A stretch of DNA of 64,000 nucleotides from Zanthoxylum bungeanum (taxonomy: Eukaryota > Streptophyta > Magnoliopsida > Sapindales > Rutaceae), in NCBI GenBank assembly GCA_019454045.1, contig SKCR01015013.1, positions 1 through 64,000 of the forward strand, given 5' to 3'. The notes beneath the pieces were generated by a model that was given only the letters and a program-made list of their open reading frames with translations, was not told the DNA's origin and did not search any database. The translations under genes were made by a program, and so were the position numbers. Positions 21,312-32,428 of this stretch are shown here, in pieces. Positions within the stretch are counted from its first letter, which is position 1. Each line of letters opens with the position of its first letter.

Positions 21312-23631
21312 ACTTATGTAATACCACGTGTCAAAAAAAAATGCTTTTGAAAGTTTTTAAAAGAGAGACAGACGGAGACGCGTTAAAGGAAAGCAAAAAA
21401 AAAAAAAATTCTCTATCTCTCTCTCTCTCCTATTTTTCTCTCTCCCACAGCTCTCTCTCTGCCTAAACTTGAAGTCGCCGCTGCCGCTCCTCCGCCGGTC
21501 ATCTTCAGCCACGCGCCAGTCGATCCGAAAGCTGCCGACGTCATCTTTCCAGATCCGCCGAGATCAAGCCGAACGAACTCCAGACGCTCCTTCATGCGCC
21601 GTTGGAAGAGGACGGTTCGTCGCCATCATTTCTACATTTTCCGGCCACCTCCGATCACTTCTGACGTCACCTCCGGTGAGTGGGCACTTTTCAGGCCGAG
21701 ATCTTTCCAACGCCGGTGGTCACTTCCTGATCCGACATCGTTTGGGTTGTTTTCCGTTTTATAACTACCGATAATTCGAGATTTGTACAGGAAGTTGAGA
21801 TCCGACCGTTGGATCGGTGATCCAAACATTTCAGATTGTTGCTCTCGATTATACGAGCGTTTTGGTATATATATCCACCGTTGAAAGTATCTCGTTGTGG
21901 GGCTCGATCTTCGTTGTGGGGACCGCTTGCCTCGTTAAGCGTACCAGTAAGTTCCGAAGCCGTCGCTGTGATCCTTGAGATGTTTGCTGACTAGTGGATC
22001 TTTCTTTGAGAGATTTGATGATCGTTGGAGCTCGGTATGTGATTATTACCATTTTGGGGGAGTAAATGATAAAATTGGAAAGTTTTGGACGTAATTGTAA
22101 ATTTGCATAATTAAGAGGGTAAAATTGTAGATTCTGGTTTTTAGGGGTTAAATAGTAGTATTTAAGAATTGTAGGACTATTTGGACATATTAGAAAAGTA
22201 TAGGGGCTAAAATGGAAATTTGGAAAGTTTAGGGGTAAAATCGTAATTTTGGATAAATTGAGGGACCTGATCGTAATTTTACATTTTTCAGATTCTTGGC
22301 GAGGATATAGATTTATTCAGAGCTTTTGCATGGATAGAGGTAAGTACACTCCGTGGTGATTCTCTTAACATAATTGTTTGATAATTGATGGTTGTTGTGA
22401 GAGTCGGTATATATAAATATAATGGTATATTATAATTATATATATATATATATATATATTAAATATATTTTTTTGAGATATAATATTGAGATATTGAAAG
22501 CATGATAAATATGAAATCATGATTATTGAGATGAGATTGATGGATTAGATGTGAGATGTGATTGTGTTTGATGATGTGTGCTGTTGTGTTATGCTGCCGG
22601 GTTTTGTATAATAATGGTCGGATTTGAGATGAGATGTGATGATACATCAGATGGTATGAGATTATGGCAAACTTTGGGAGTTGTCATTGAGGTACTCTCC
22701 CATTGGTTTTTGATTTGGGGGTTTACGGGGACTCCCCCATTGGTTATAATTCACTCACATTTTGCGAGTTGATATGGTTGGAAACCTTGGGAGTTGTCAT
22801 TGAGGTACTCTTCCATTGGTTTCAATCCTCTGTTATACTAGACCCGGATTAGAAACCATGTTTGATGGATGTTTGTATTATTGTGGGATGATTGTTGTGA
22901 TGATATTATAATATATGCTATTTTCATATATTGTATTATAATATAAATATATATATATACACACACACACATATATATTTATATATGTTTGTTGGAAAAT
23001 TGATTGAGTAATCGATAGCATGAGAACATAATGGTGAATACTAATTTGAGATATAAATTGTATATTTGTACTATGAATTGAAATATTGAGTACTATGTGA
23101 TTTGAGATGAGTTGATGGATGACATGAGAAGAGATGTTGTGAGTATGTTCTGCCTGAGATAGCTGTTATATATCTTAACTGATATTTTCATATATTAATT
23201 ACCACATATATATTATATATATTATATATATATACACATATATATAACCCTATTTTGTTGGTGAGGTCATGTTGAGAGAATGAGTGTTTACTTGCTGAGC
23301 TTTTTAAGCTCACTCCCCTATTCCCCCAAACATTCCAGGTAGCTCGCGAGCACAACAGGAGCAGTACCAGATTTGGATCAACGTGCCACAATTGTATTTT
23401 TGGGTTGGTCCAGAAATTTGAGTCGTCACTTGTATATTATGAAGACGTGTTGTAAACCATGTATTTGATGTATATTCCATATATTTGTAATTTATAATGT
23501 ATTATTGTGTGAAATCAAATGGTGGGTTTGACATATAGATTGCTCGAGCTGAAGTTGATCGTAGACCTCTTTCTAGGGTTGGGCCCGCCCTAGGGTTGGG
23601 CCCGCCCTAGGGAGGGGGTCATGACAACTTA
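21312..23631 (+). mobile_element. Solo LTR of a Ty3/gypsy element with ACTTA TSD
   Basis: ACTTA at 21312-21316 and at 23627-23631 flank a 2310-bp LTR (21317-23626) that begins TGTAATACC and ends GGGTCATGACA. No PBS or polypurine tract adjoins it, so it is a solo LTR left by recombination. It includes a CT-rich and GC-rich block (21410-21700), a (TA)n tract at about 22436-22459, and a duplicated segment (GGGAGTTGTCATTGAGGTAC at 22675 and 22788). It lies four bases after the copia Y stop codon. No gene. Confidence 0.8.
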
Positions 23632-24549
23632 CATATTATGATATGTATTTTTTTTCCCAAATAATGTTTACTAATGTTAATACTCATTGATGTTTGTATT
23701 CAATGCTTATATGTTAATATGTTGATACATGTTTTAAACAAATATACTATTTGTTAGTATGAGAAGTATGTCAGACAAGTGAATGATTGGCCCTCTCACA
23801 CGGGCAATCGCCTCCATTACTTTGTGTTAATGAGAGATGAGACAAATTTTTAAGCTAATTATCTGAGCGATAATTTAGAGAGCTCAAGCTTCAAAATTAT
23901 GTAATGCGTTATGAGATCACTTTCTCTGTGATATGACCAAAGGTGAATAAGTTCGTTTGACTTTACTTGTCTATATGTCAGATATGAGTTAGACATTGCG
24001 TTTTTTCTGAACTATAATCTGTACGGTATTTTATGAGACATACGCTCCATGGAAAATGAGAGAATACCGTAGCACATGTTTTCATACCATGTGTTCATTT
24101 ACGACTATTGAGGGTAATACAAGTAAAGATCTCAGTCTTGATATTGTGTGAGACCCTTGAGATTATTTCAATCTCACATTGTACCCTTTAGACTCTTGTC
24201 TGCTTCTTAAAACTTATATTTGATGATCGCTATCTTGGAGTGTTACTGAAGGATCATGAGAGATTCAATCCGAAAGGGCATCTCTAGAAAAGTGAATTGA
24301 ATCAAGGTTGAGAGATTCGAGAAAGGAGAAATATCTTATATAAGTAATATCACATTAGTTTGTATTCACTGGTCGACCAACTATGTTGTTCTATGTGATC
24401 AAACATGATTGTGAATACAAAATAAATATTACATCTGAAAAGAGATCGATAGAGATTTAATGAGATAAATGAGATAAATGATCAAGGATATTGCATACCT
24501 AATCCACTATGGTTCTATCCATTTTTGGAGCGGCTATATATTCCTAACA
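23632..24549 (+). repeat. 3' noncoding region and probable 3' LTR of copia Y
   Basis: Once the solo LTR is removed, this directly follows the copia Y stop codon. TGTTAG at 23752 and CTAACA at 24549 are matching inverted ends and define a candidate 798-bp LTR. No clear polypurine tract precedes it and no second LTR is in view, so the edges are tentative. No reading frame. The next 115 bp (24550-24664) are unassigned. Confidence 0.45.
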
Positions 24550-24664
24550 GATGTATAACAAATGAGCTCTCGAAGTATACTGGTCGCATGACACAATTGC
24601 TAAGTATGAATTATTCTTGTAGAGATAATAAAAATTGTCGATCTCATCATGTGTGCGTGAAAGA

Positions 24665-25188
24665 TGTTGGAAAATTATTGTTAATTATTTGTTGTTAATC
24701 AAATAATTATTGTTAATTATTTGGTGTTGTTAAATAACAACAATTAGTAATAATTTCATGTTGGAAAATTATTAAGTAACAACAAGAGTTGTTAATCAAA
24801 TAATTAAGTAACAACAAGAGTTGTTAAGTAACAACAATTAGTGAAATATTAAGTGGGGAACATATGGTACACCCATGATGTTAACATTTTTGTAAGGGTT
24901 GGAGAAAGTCATTATGCATCATAATAATGAGATTAATAGTAATCAATGCATGTGATTACATAGTGACTTGTTTTCCCTCCTATAAATAAGACCATTTTCT
25001 TATTGAGTTGAGAAATCAATTAAATTTGATTAAGAGGTCTCTACAAGTTTAAAGGTATATAATCGTGTTGTGGTTAATATAGATTTATTTCAATTAGTAT
25101 GTAAATAAATCTATGACTAGTAATACATGTATGGTTAGATCCTAAGAGGACAAACATGTAAATATATTAGGTATTATGTTTCCTAACA
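24665..25188 (+). repeat. 5' LTR of element Z
   Basis: Begins TGTTGGAAAATTATTG and ends TTTCCTAACA, then the PBS. The first 180 bp are dense in AACAAC/GTTGTT and TTAATTA motifs that pair with each other, so this LTR end can fold heavily. Confidence 0.85.
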
Positions 25189-25189
25189 T

Positions 25190-25201
25190 TGGTTTCAGAG
25201 C
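25190..25201 (+). other. Primer-binding site, tRNA-Met type variant
   Basis: TGGTTTCAGAGC, one base from the usual TGGTATCAGAGC. It starts one base after the LTR end. Confidence 0.75.
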
Positions 25202-25527
25202 TTAAATACATGTATTCTAGTTAGATTACACAAAAATTGCATGAACATGCATGAAAGTTGTAAAAAATACTTCGGTTTTTGTTTTTTACAAAATAAGTTT
25301 CTTCCAACTTTGGGCCATAATAACTCTCTGTAGAAAATTGATAATCGCATGTTCAAATATGTTTTGAAAACTAGGTCATGAGATCTTCAATTTGGTGTAT
25401 CATTTGCTTAATTTGGATTAAAATTGAGAAAGATATGGACCCTAGAAGTTGGCTAGTTGAATCTGTTTTGCCTAGAAAAATATTCCCAGAAGAGCCGTAC
25501 TACATGTCATTCGTTATTTAGAGGAGA

Positions 25528-25749
25528 GGACGACAAGTCGTCCGGATTTTGTACGACATGTCGTACATGTTCCTTGTTTGCAGACGACATATCATCCGGT
25601 CTATGTACGACAAGTTGTACGCATAACACCTAGAAGGACGACATGGCGTCCGCCACATCACAACCGACAAGTCGGCTAGCAGTATAGATCAAAATGACAT
25701 GTCATACAGCCACACAACACACAGACGACATGTCGTCTGCGCGTGTGAC
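25528..25749. repeat. Cluster of eight CGACATGTCG-type palindromes
   Basis: Palindromic or nearly palindromic sites lie at 25528-25543, 25551-25566 (perfect, GTACGACATGTCGTAC), 25583-25596, 25605-25620, 25636-25651, 25664-25675, 25695-25704 and 25732-25749 (perfect, CAGACGACATGTCGTCTG). All centre on ACATGT or ACAAGT flanked by CGA/TCG. They lie 330-560 bp downstream of the PBS in untranslated leader. The function is not known. Retroelement dimerisation signals are short palindromes in this position, but such a cluster is unusual. Confidence 0.8.
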
Positions 25750-26134
25750 TTGGCTGAGGCTGGCCGACGCGTGAGGGCACGTGAGGGCGAGTGAGAGCCT
25801 ATGGTCGGCGCGTGGCAGCGTGTGGAGGCGCGTGAGCCAATCCTGTGGCGCGTGTATGGCCCGTGGACATCTGTGTTGGCCCGTGTTGGTCATGCCTGTA
25901 TCAGTTTGCTTCGGTAATTCCGATCCGTCATGATTAAATGTCTAGTCCTTTTACATATTATATTAATCGGCCATGATAAATTTGTTTTATCATATAAACT
26001 TTGTGTTTATGTAAATAAATATCTTTGTTATGTTTATTTTAATTAATGTAACTTTGTGTTTCATTATATTGATTTTTCTTTGTATTTGTTGTAGAAAAAT
26101 CATGCCGATTGGATAAAAAACTGCAAAAAGGGTT
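25750..26134 (+). other. Rest of the element Z leader
   Basis: A GC-rich stretch with repeated GGCGCGTG/GGCCCGTG words (25741-25890), then AT-rich sequence. No frame with support. Confidence 0.5.
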
Positions 26135-26630
26135 ATGACATCCGCACACAGTGAAAAATTGAAAGACATGTTGCTGGATCTGGATAAGTATCGGATGAGA
26201 GAAGATGATGATATGATTTCGCATATCATCACATTTAATAACATGTTACAAGAATCTATATGGGAAGGTAATTGGATAGGACAACCGAATAGACTCAGTT
26301 GCTACGAAATACTCTCCCGGAAATATGGCAAAAACGGCTTACTGATAGTTGGAAATTAGTAACTAATACAGAAGAACTACGTGTTCAGTATAACATAGCC
26401 ATTGAGAGGTTAGCGATTGAGTATCTCCATATAAGGCAAATAATACCATTTTTCCTTTGATGTCCCTGAAAAGTTGCAAGGATCCAAAATTTGCTATAGG
26501 TTTCCCATGGTTGTCCAAGATCAATTACGAGTTACCACAAGAATTTAAGGATTCTTATCCTAAGACTTTTATTCGATGGAACACTAGAACCAGAAAAGTT
26601 TTGAGTGTTAGATATTAGTTTTTTCTATGA
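26135..26630 (+). pseudogene. Element Z coding remnant, function unknown
   Basis: An open frame (26135-26356) reads KLKDMLLDLDKYRMREDDDM, then HIITFNNMLQ, loosely like a copia gag segment. A frameshift near 26290 moves it out of the longer frame seen in the reversed copy at 35073-35393, which continues to a stop near 26618. I do not recognise the second half (KFAIGFPWLSKINY, LPQEFKDSYPKTFIRWN). Confidence 0.45.
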
Positions 26631-27013
26631 TAAAACTATGTTAATGTTGGAAAATTATTGTTAATTATTTGTTCTTAATCAAATAATTGTTGTTAATTAT
26701 TTGGTGTTGTTAAATAACAACAATTAGTAATAATTTCATGTTGGAAAATTATTAAGTAACAACAATAGTTGTTAATCAAATAATTAAGTAACAACAATTA
26801 GTGAAATGTTAAGTGGGGAACATATGGTACACCCATGATGTTAACATTTTTATAAGGGTTAGAGAAAGTCATTATGCATCATAATAATGAGATTAATAGT
26901 AATCAATGCATGTGATTACATAGTGACTTGTTTTTCCTCCTATAAATAAGACCATTTTCTTATTGAGTTAAGAAATCAATTAAATTTGATTAAGAGGTCT
27001 CTACAATTTTAAA

Positions 27014-27068
27014 GGTATGTAATTGTGTTGTGGTTAATATAGATTTAACCACAACACAATTACATACC
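27014..27068. repeat. Hairpin with 24-bp perfect arms and 7-nt loop
   Basis: The Z 3' LTR sequence at 27014-27037 is followed, after TATAGAT, by its exact reverse complement (27045-27068). It sits where the LTR is truncated. The right-arm copy (34636-34690) has two mismatches in the stem, so the fold-back predates the large inverted duplication. Confidence 0.93.
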
Positions 27069-28480
27069 GTAATGGAATATAGTATTTCATTAAATGATTT
27101 AAAATTACATTGTAGCACGCTGCACTGTAGCAAATTAGAGTCCAATCCAACTATTTAGCAGATTTTATAATAATTATAATACAAAAAGCAATATTGTATA
27201 AGATTTTTTTTTTCATTTTTCTATTGTATTAAAGTTTGGATCAAAGGAAAAGCCAAAAGGACAAGTATTTTTCTATCTTCTTTTCTCTTCTTCCTCGTCG
27301 TATAACTATTTGAGTAGATGAGTGATCAATATACTGAACTCTTTCCCTTTGACTTGATCTGGTGGACTCAACACCTTAGTAACTGCATTAGTATCTCTCT
27401 TTCGAGCTTGTCCTCACGTTAAACCTGCAAAACAAAAACACTAGGAGTGGTATGGTTAGACCATTTAAACGACTTAATGAGTGGACGATCAAAATGAAAA
27501 TTGAAATACTTATGAAATTCCATTGTTCTAAAACCAAAATCATTTCAAAGAAATCATCTTTTCTGAAATCACTCTTCTTGTCTAAGAACAACTCTTTATT
27601 TGAAAAACTTTTGTGGAAACTACTATCTGTCTGTAAAACTTTGAGATTCTATAAAACACTTTCTTAAAACAATATTTTCTGAAAATCATATCTCTGAAAA
27701 TCTTATCTCTGAAAAACTATTTCTGAAAGTCGATCACTGAAAAACTTGTCTCTGAAAAACCTGACATATAGGAGCGTTACAATCGTCGTCCCTCAAGCCA
27801 CTAAACTAGAGACATGAGTGCTGATCCATGCTACTACCTGACCCTGAAACTAGAGTCTATGAGTATTACATATTGCTGTCCCCCTGGCCTTAAATCTAGG
27901 ATATGGGGGCGTTACGTATCGCCATCCCCCCAGTCATGCTCTATATGTGCACATGTTATCCGTCAATTCCACAAGTTTACAGCCTGATGTGGGTTTTTCC
28001 CATGCCTCCAAAAATCATAAAATTATGCTTTTAAAATCATACTTTTTAAAATATTTTCTTTCATGAAATAACTGTAATAAAATCGGCTAACGCTCTATGT
28101 GCGTAAAAATAAGTCTTTTACTTAAAACAATATAGATGAAGAGTTAACTTACAAAGATAGTACACTCACCAATCAACCTGCATTACCCTTAACCTTGAAT
28201 GTAACTGGGTTACTTTTGATCCTCGATGCAACTGAAAGAATTTATGTAGAAAACAAATATGTCCTGTTTCGAGTATGATTAGTATGTTTTGACTAAAAAA
28301 CCATTCATAATCATGGATGTGGTGCTTAGATATATGCTGGTATGAAACCATTGGAGTGGCCCCTAACATTATTAGTTGAAATCAAAATGGCTAAAATTGA
28401 TCCTAGAAAATGGCCATGTGTCGTGACGCCCACTTGGGTAGGGCTAAGGTAGATAGCTACTCATGTTTAGCGTCGTGACG
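27069..28480 (-). repeat. Tekay-like LTR fragment, reversed, in left arm
   Basis: Shares with the LTR at 14448-18673 the GTGGAATTGACGGATA and CATGTGCACATGTAG words (on the minus strand, about 27945-27975) and the TTTTCAG-rich array. It is diverged and truncated. No gene. Confidence 0.65.
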
Positions 28481-28837
28481 CTCATACGAGCAGAACTGAA
28501 ACGCAAAATAGGGTCGGGTCACAGATTTAATACAAAAAGTAGGTTTGACTCGATTCGACTCGCAATAAAAGATTTTTCCCTTTTTCTCTTTAGTTATTTT
28601 ATCATAATTTGATTTAACTACAAATCTTATCAAAATTATGTCATTAAAAATATATATTATGTATTTTTCGATCTGACTTGATCCACACTTTTTTGACCCC
28701 ACCCGCAGTGATCCTATTCGCGCGGGTTCCACTTTAAAATTTCAGGTTTCAGGTCATTCGACCCGCATGACCCGACCCGATAGAATTTAAGAAAATTTAA
28801 AAAACTCAACCTAACTCGACCCGTGAACACTCATAGA

Positions 28838-29222
28838 TAGGGATGGAAAAATCCGATCCGGACGAGTTTTTGTTACCCCAGGTCTGGTTCTGGACCCGAG
28901 TAAATATTCCCGGATCCGGTTACCCGGATTGCTTTTTTTTTTTAATTTTTAATTGAATTATTTTATATTTATTTTTATATTATTTTATCAATTTTATTAG
29001 TTTAATTTCAATTCTTTTAATTTTTTATTATATTATATTATATTATATATATTTTTTAATTTTTTATTATAATCTAATTTATTTTTTTTATTTTTTATTT
29101 TTTTCCGGACCCGGAATCACCTGGGTTTTAATTTTAAAGACCCGGGTCCGGATTTTTTAATTATAGACCCGGGTCTTCCCGGACCTGGGTCGTCCGGGTC
29201 CGGGTCTTTTTTGCCATCTCTA
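28838..29222. mobile_element. hAT-type MITE, left-arm copy
   Basis: Ends TAGGGATGGAAAAA and TTTTTTGCCATCTCTA form imperfect terminal inverted repeats of the plant hAT TAGGGATGGCAA type. Internal sequence near both ends is CCGGACCCGG-rich, and the middle is AT-rich. Flanks CTCATAGA and CTCCTATA are a 6/8 match, the length expected of a hAT TSD. No transposase. Confidence 0.8.
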
Positions 29223-29397
29223 CTCCTATAATATTAAGATTCGAGAAAACTATATTAATTATAATATTATCTATGTGTGGTGAGATATTTTTAGTAAATA
29301 TATTAATTATGTATTTCATATGTATATATTTATGAAGAATTAATGTAACTAAATTATGATAATTTATGTTATTGAATATTATCATGACTAAACAAAT

Positions 29398-29438
29398 ATT
29401 CGTATTCGATTCGTTTAATAAACGAATCGAATACGAAT
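29398..29438. repeat. 41-bp near-perfect palindrome
   Basis: Arms of 20 bp starting ATTCGTATTCGATTCG around a single central A. A shorter relative (GATTCATTTAATAAATGAATC) follows at about 29452-29472. Both recur in the right arm (32175-32255). Confidence 0.9.
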
Positions 29439-29579
29439 CATGATATTAGGATTCATTTAATAAATGAATCGAATACGAATCCTTCACATTTTAATTTGAT
29501 TCGTTTTGTTATGAAGAGCCACATTATACCTTTTGCCTTTTATTTTTTTTCACTTTTTTATTAGTATTATTTTTAATCT

Positions 29580-30003
29580 GGAATCCAAAAAGCATAAGCC
29601 TGCCCCAATCCAAATCGGGTATTTTGTCAAATCTTAAAATTAAACCCTAGTTGCAAACTTTGATTCTTAGTTCTTTCTAGTTTAGTAGTTTCCACAAAAA
29701 CAACATAAATTAGGGTTTTAGAACTTTCGAATTCCAGGGAGAAACCAGAGACTGCAACTTCACTCTAAAAGGTAAAAGACAATAATTTTTTAGGTATTTT
29801 TAATTTGGTTTTCTTACTTTCGAGCCAATTGCAAGCTAAATGTATAAAACTTTGATTCTTAGTTCTTTCTAGTTTCTACAATAACAACATAAAATAGGAT
29901 TTTATATATTTTACTTTAGTGTTGTTTTGTCTGTTTAAGTAATGTAATTATTCAAATTAGAAAACTTTTTTGTTTTGTAATTTATTTAAGTTTATTTGAA
30001 GTC
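29580..30003 (+). promoter_or_regulatory. Captured promoter and 5' UTR of the SAS10/UTP3-like gene, left copy
   Basis: Telo-boxes AAACCCTA at 29642 and TTAGGGTTT near 29708 lie upstream of a probable 5' UTR exon. The UTR exon ends CTCTAAAAG before GTAAAAGA at about 29771, and an intron runs to TTATTTGAAG just before the ATG. Telo-boxes with site II (TGGGCC) elements mark plant promoters of ribosome-biogenesis genes. The site II motif is mutated here (GCCCCAATCC near 29605) but intact in the right arm. Confidence 0.6.
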
Positions 30004-31256
30004 ATGGGCAAGAGCGGAAAGAGTAAAAATCAAGGTAACAAGAACTCTAGGCGAAGATCGCGAGATGAACATGTGAATCCTGAAGACATTGATGATGAAA
30101 TGATGACGCTTGTAAGATTTTTTTTTTAAAGTTATGTAATAATTTAATTTTTGAATGCCTTTTAGTGGCAATTTTCAGACGTGATGCTGTCCATTCCTCA
30201 TTTTCTGTCCAATTATTTTCCATATATTTTTTCCCTCATTTGCTATTTATGTTTTGGGAAGCTATTTTTGTTTGAGGAAATACGAGTTGGGATTGATTTA
30301 CTTGCTTTTTCAATTCTCAAGCAGAGGGATGTTATTCCTTTGGATGTAAATGGCGATGTTGGGGACTCGGACAGAGATAATGAGCATCCAGTGTTTGATT
30401 TTGAGGTTCGCATTTGTATTGCTTACTACTGTTGGTTTTGGCTTTTGTTTTCATTTATGTTGCAAAATGTTATTTTTGAAATGTTGTAATTTAAAACTTC
30501 TTTATGTTTTATGAATGCATGATTGGTAGCGTCCCTGAATTCTAAAGAACATTAAAAGTTTTCATTTATTACGAGAATTAACTTTGTTTGTATTGATCAG
30601 CTCCTATACGAAATCGTAGGAAAATCACAAGTGTTCCTTGATAATAATTAAATAAATACCTCTTTTTTCTGTTTTCTCCCCCCACTCTCTGACCATGTAG
30701 TAGGTGATTTTTTTCTTTCTTCCACAAATCATTAATTATTGATGGGTTAGTTTACTGAACAAAGTTTTGACCGCATAAAGTGATATAGCTTGAAGATCAC
30801 AAACTTTCATGTGCATTTTCATCCAAACAAGTTTCATGACTTGAGAATATTTTCTATACAATATGGATATAGATTCTAACAAGTTTCATGCCCCCAGATT
30901 ACAATACCGGTTTCGATTTTAACAAAGCCCCAAATGTATTTACCTTGTTCACTTGTATGGGTTGGCTATACAACAAAAATATGTCTACCTTCATGAGAAT
31001 TAACTTTTTAATTTTAATTTTGGGACGTTCTTACAATTGATTGGAGTGCACAAGAGCGTCAAATATGTTTTTGCCAAATACTTATTGCACCTATGTATGT
31101 TATCTGCAGTTAAAAGGCAACAAAAATATTTGCAGGCAAAGTACGGTGGTGTTGAGGATGAGATGCATGATGATGAGGAAGACGATAAGGAAGAAAAAAG
31201 GATTTAGGGGTGGGATAAAGAATCAGTACTATTATGGTGACAATCGTGATTTTGAG
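30004..31256 (+). pseudogene. SAS10/UTP3-like: 5' fragment of a SAS10/UTP3-like ribosome-biogenesis gene
   Basis: SAS10/UTP3 is a nucleolar protein of the small-subunit processome. Exon 1 (30004-30111) encodes MGKSGKSKNQ... to IDDEMMTL and ends at a GT donor. Exon 2 (about 30322-30405) encodes QRDVIPLDVNGDVGDSDRDN, then EHPVFDFE. Exon 3 (31110-31256) encodes KRQQKYLQAKYGGVEDEMHD, an acidic run, then GGIKNQYYYGDNRDFE before GTAAGG. These match the N-terminal third of plant SAS10/UTP3 (DDEIDAFHKQRD, VIPLDVN, QPVFDL, KYGG-DEM, GG...YY..DN.DFE). Exon 3 carries a frameshift and TAG at about 31204. At least one acidic exon seems missing between exons 2 and 3, and everything downstream of exon 3 is absent. 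The exon 2 acceptor is ambiguous. Family assignment is from motif memory. Confidence 0.82.
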
Positions 31257-31376
31257 GTAAGGATTTGAATGGCAATCTATAGAGTGCTTTCCCACTTTCT
31301 ATTTACCTCTATTCTTTTTGTGCATGCAAGTAAACCTTATTTTCAAATTATGTTTTTGTTGCAATTATATAGCATT
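30272..31376. other. Spacer of the large inverted repeat
   Basis: The 1105 bp between the arms are single-copy here. They hold the end of intron 1, exon 2, intron 2 (about 0.7 kb, no features), exon 3 and a short stretch beyond it. The right arm begins at the intron 1 point equivalent to 30271. Confidence 0.9.
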
Positions 31377-31541
31377 ACAAAAATAGCTTCCCAAAACATA
31401 AATATCAAAGGAGGGAAAAAATATATGGAAAATAATTGAACAGAAAATGAGGAATCGGACAACATCACGTCTGAAAATTGCCACTAAAAGGCATTCAAAA
31501 ATTAAATTATAACATAACTTAAAAAAAAGAAAAAATCTTAC

Positions 31542-31647
31542 AAGCGTCAATTTCATCATCCATGTCTTCAGGATTCACATGTTCATCTCGCGATCTTCGC
31601 CTAGAGTTCTTATTACCTTGATTTTGACCCTTTCCACTCTTGCCCAT
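31542..31647 (-). pseudogene. SAS10/UTP3-like: SAS10/UTP3-like first exon, right-arm copy
   Basis: Reads MGKSGKGQNQGNKNSRRRSR, then DEHVNPEDMDDEIDA, and ends at a GT donor in phase 1. DDEIDA is the family form of this position, while the left copy has DDEMMTL through a small insertion, so this copy keeps the older coding state. Its promoter lies at about 31650-32080 with telo-box AAACCCTAA near 31935 and an intact site II TTGGGCC near 32046. It has no downstream exons, as the arm ends in intron 1. Confidence 0.82.
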
Positions 31648-32214
31648 GACTTCAAATAAACTTAAATAAATTACAAAACAAAAAAGTTTGCTAATTTCAA
31701 TAATTAAATTACTTAAACAGACAAAACAACACTAAAAAGTAAAATTTATAAAACCATATTTTATGTTGTTATTGTAGAAACTAGAAAGAACTAAGAATCA
31801 AAGTTTTATACATTTAGCTTGCAATTGGCTCGAAAGTAAGAAAACCAAATTAAAAATACCTAAAAAATTATTGTCTTTTACCTTTTAGAGTGAAGTTGCA
31901 GTCTCTGGTTTCTCCCTGGAATTCGAAAGTTCTAAAACCCTAATTTATGTTGTTTTTATGGAAACTACTAAACTAGAAAGAACTAAGAATCAAAGTTTGC
32001 AACTATGGTTTAATTTTAGGATTTGACAAAATACTCGATTTGGATTGGGCCAGGCTTATGCTTTTTGGATTCCAGATTAAAAATAATACTAATAAAAAAG
32101 TGAAAAAAATAAAAGGCAAAAGGTATAATGTGGCTCTTCATAACAAAACGAATCAAATTAAAATGAGAATGATTCGTATTCGATTCATTTATTAAATGAA
32201 TCTTAATATCATGA

Positions 32215-32255
32215 TTCGTATTCGATTCGTTTATTAAACGAATCGAATACGAATA
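32215..32255. repeat. 41-bp palindrome, right-arm copy
   Basis: Counterpart of 29398-29438, again with 20-bp arms around one central base. Confidence 0.9.
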
Positions 32256-32428
32256 TTTGTTTAGTCATGATAATATTCAATAACATAAATTATCATAATT
32301 TATTTACATTAATTCTTCATAAATATATACATATGAAATACATAATTAATATATTTACTAAAAATAGCTCACCACACATAGATAATATTATATTTCTATA
32401 GTTTTCTAGAATCTTAATATTATAGGAG

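Larger units (their letters stand above)
24665..27045 (+). mobile_element. Copia-like short element Z
   Basis: 5' LTR 24665-25188, PBS-like site, about 1.45 kb internal, then a 3' LTR from 26645 that is cut at 27045 and folded back into a hairpin. The internal region is far too short for a full copia and carries no recognisable protease, integrase, RT or RNase H. The right-hand 0.8 kb is copied in reverse at 34640-35438 as part of the large inverted repeat. Confidence 0.75.
26255..30271 (+). repeat. Left arm of a large inverted repeat
   Basis: About 4.0 kb that returns in reverse complement at 31377-35438. In order it holds: the end of element Z with its truncated 3' LTR, a hairpin, a Tekay-like LTR piece (reverse), a CCCGAC-rich segment, a hAT MITE, a 41-bp palindrome, and the promoter, first exon and start of intron 1 of a SAS10/UTP3-like gene. 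The outer edge is TCTATAT at 26255, the inner edge GCTATTTTTGT at 30271. The arms differ by scattered substitutions and indels. Confidence 0.93.

Noticed and set aside
30181..30489. Single 102-codon ORF over SAS10/UTP3 intron 1 and exon 2
   Set aside because: It reads through intron sequence; splice sites and family similarity support separate exons.
29580..32080. Pack-MULE or Helitron origin for the SAS10/UTP3 fragment
   Set aside because: No 9-bp TSD with long Mutator-type ends and no Helitron TC/CTRR hairpin ends were found at the edges of the gene segment; the inverted repeat extends well beyond it into other transposons.
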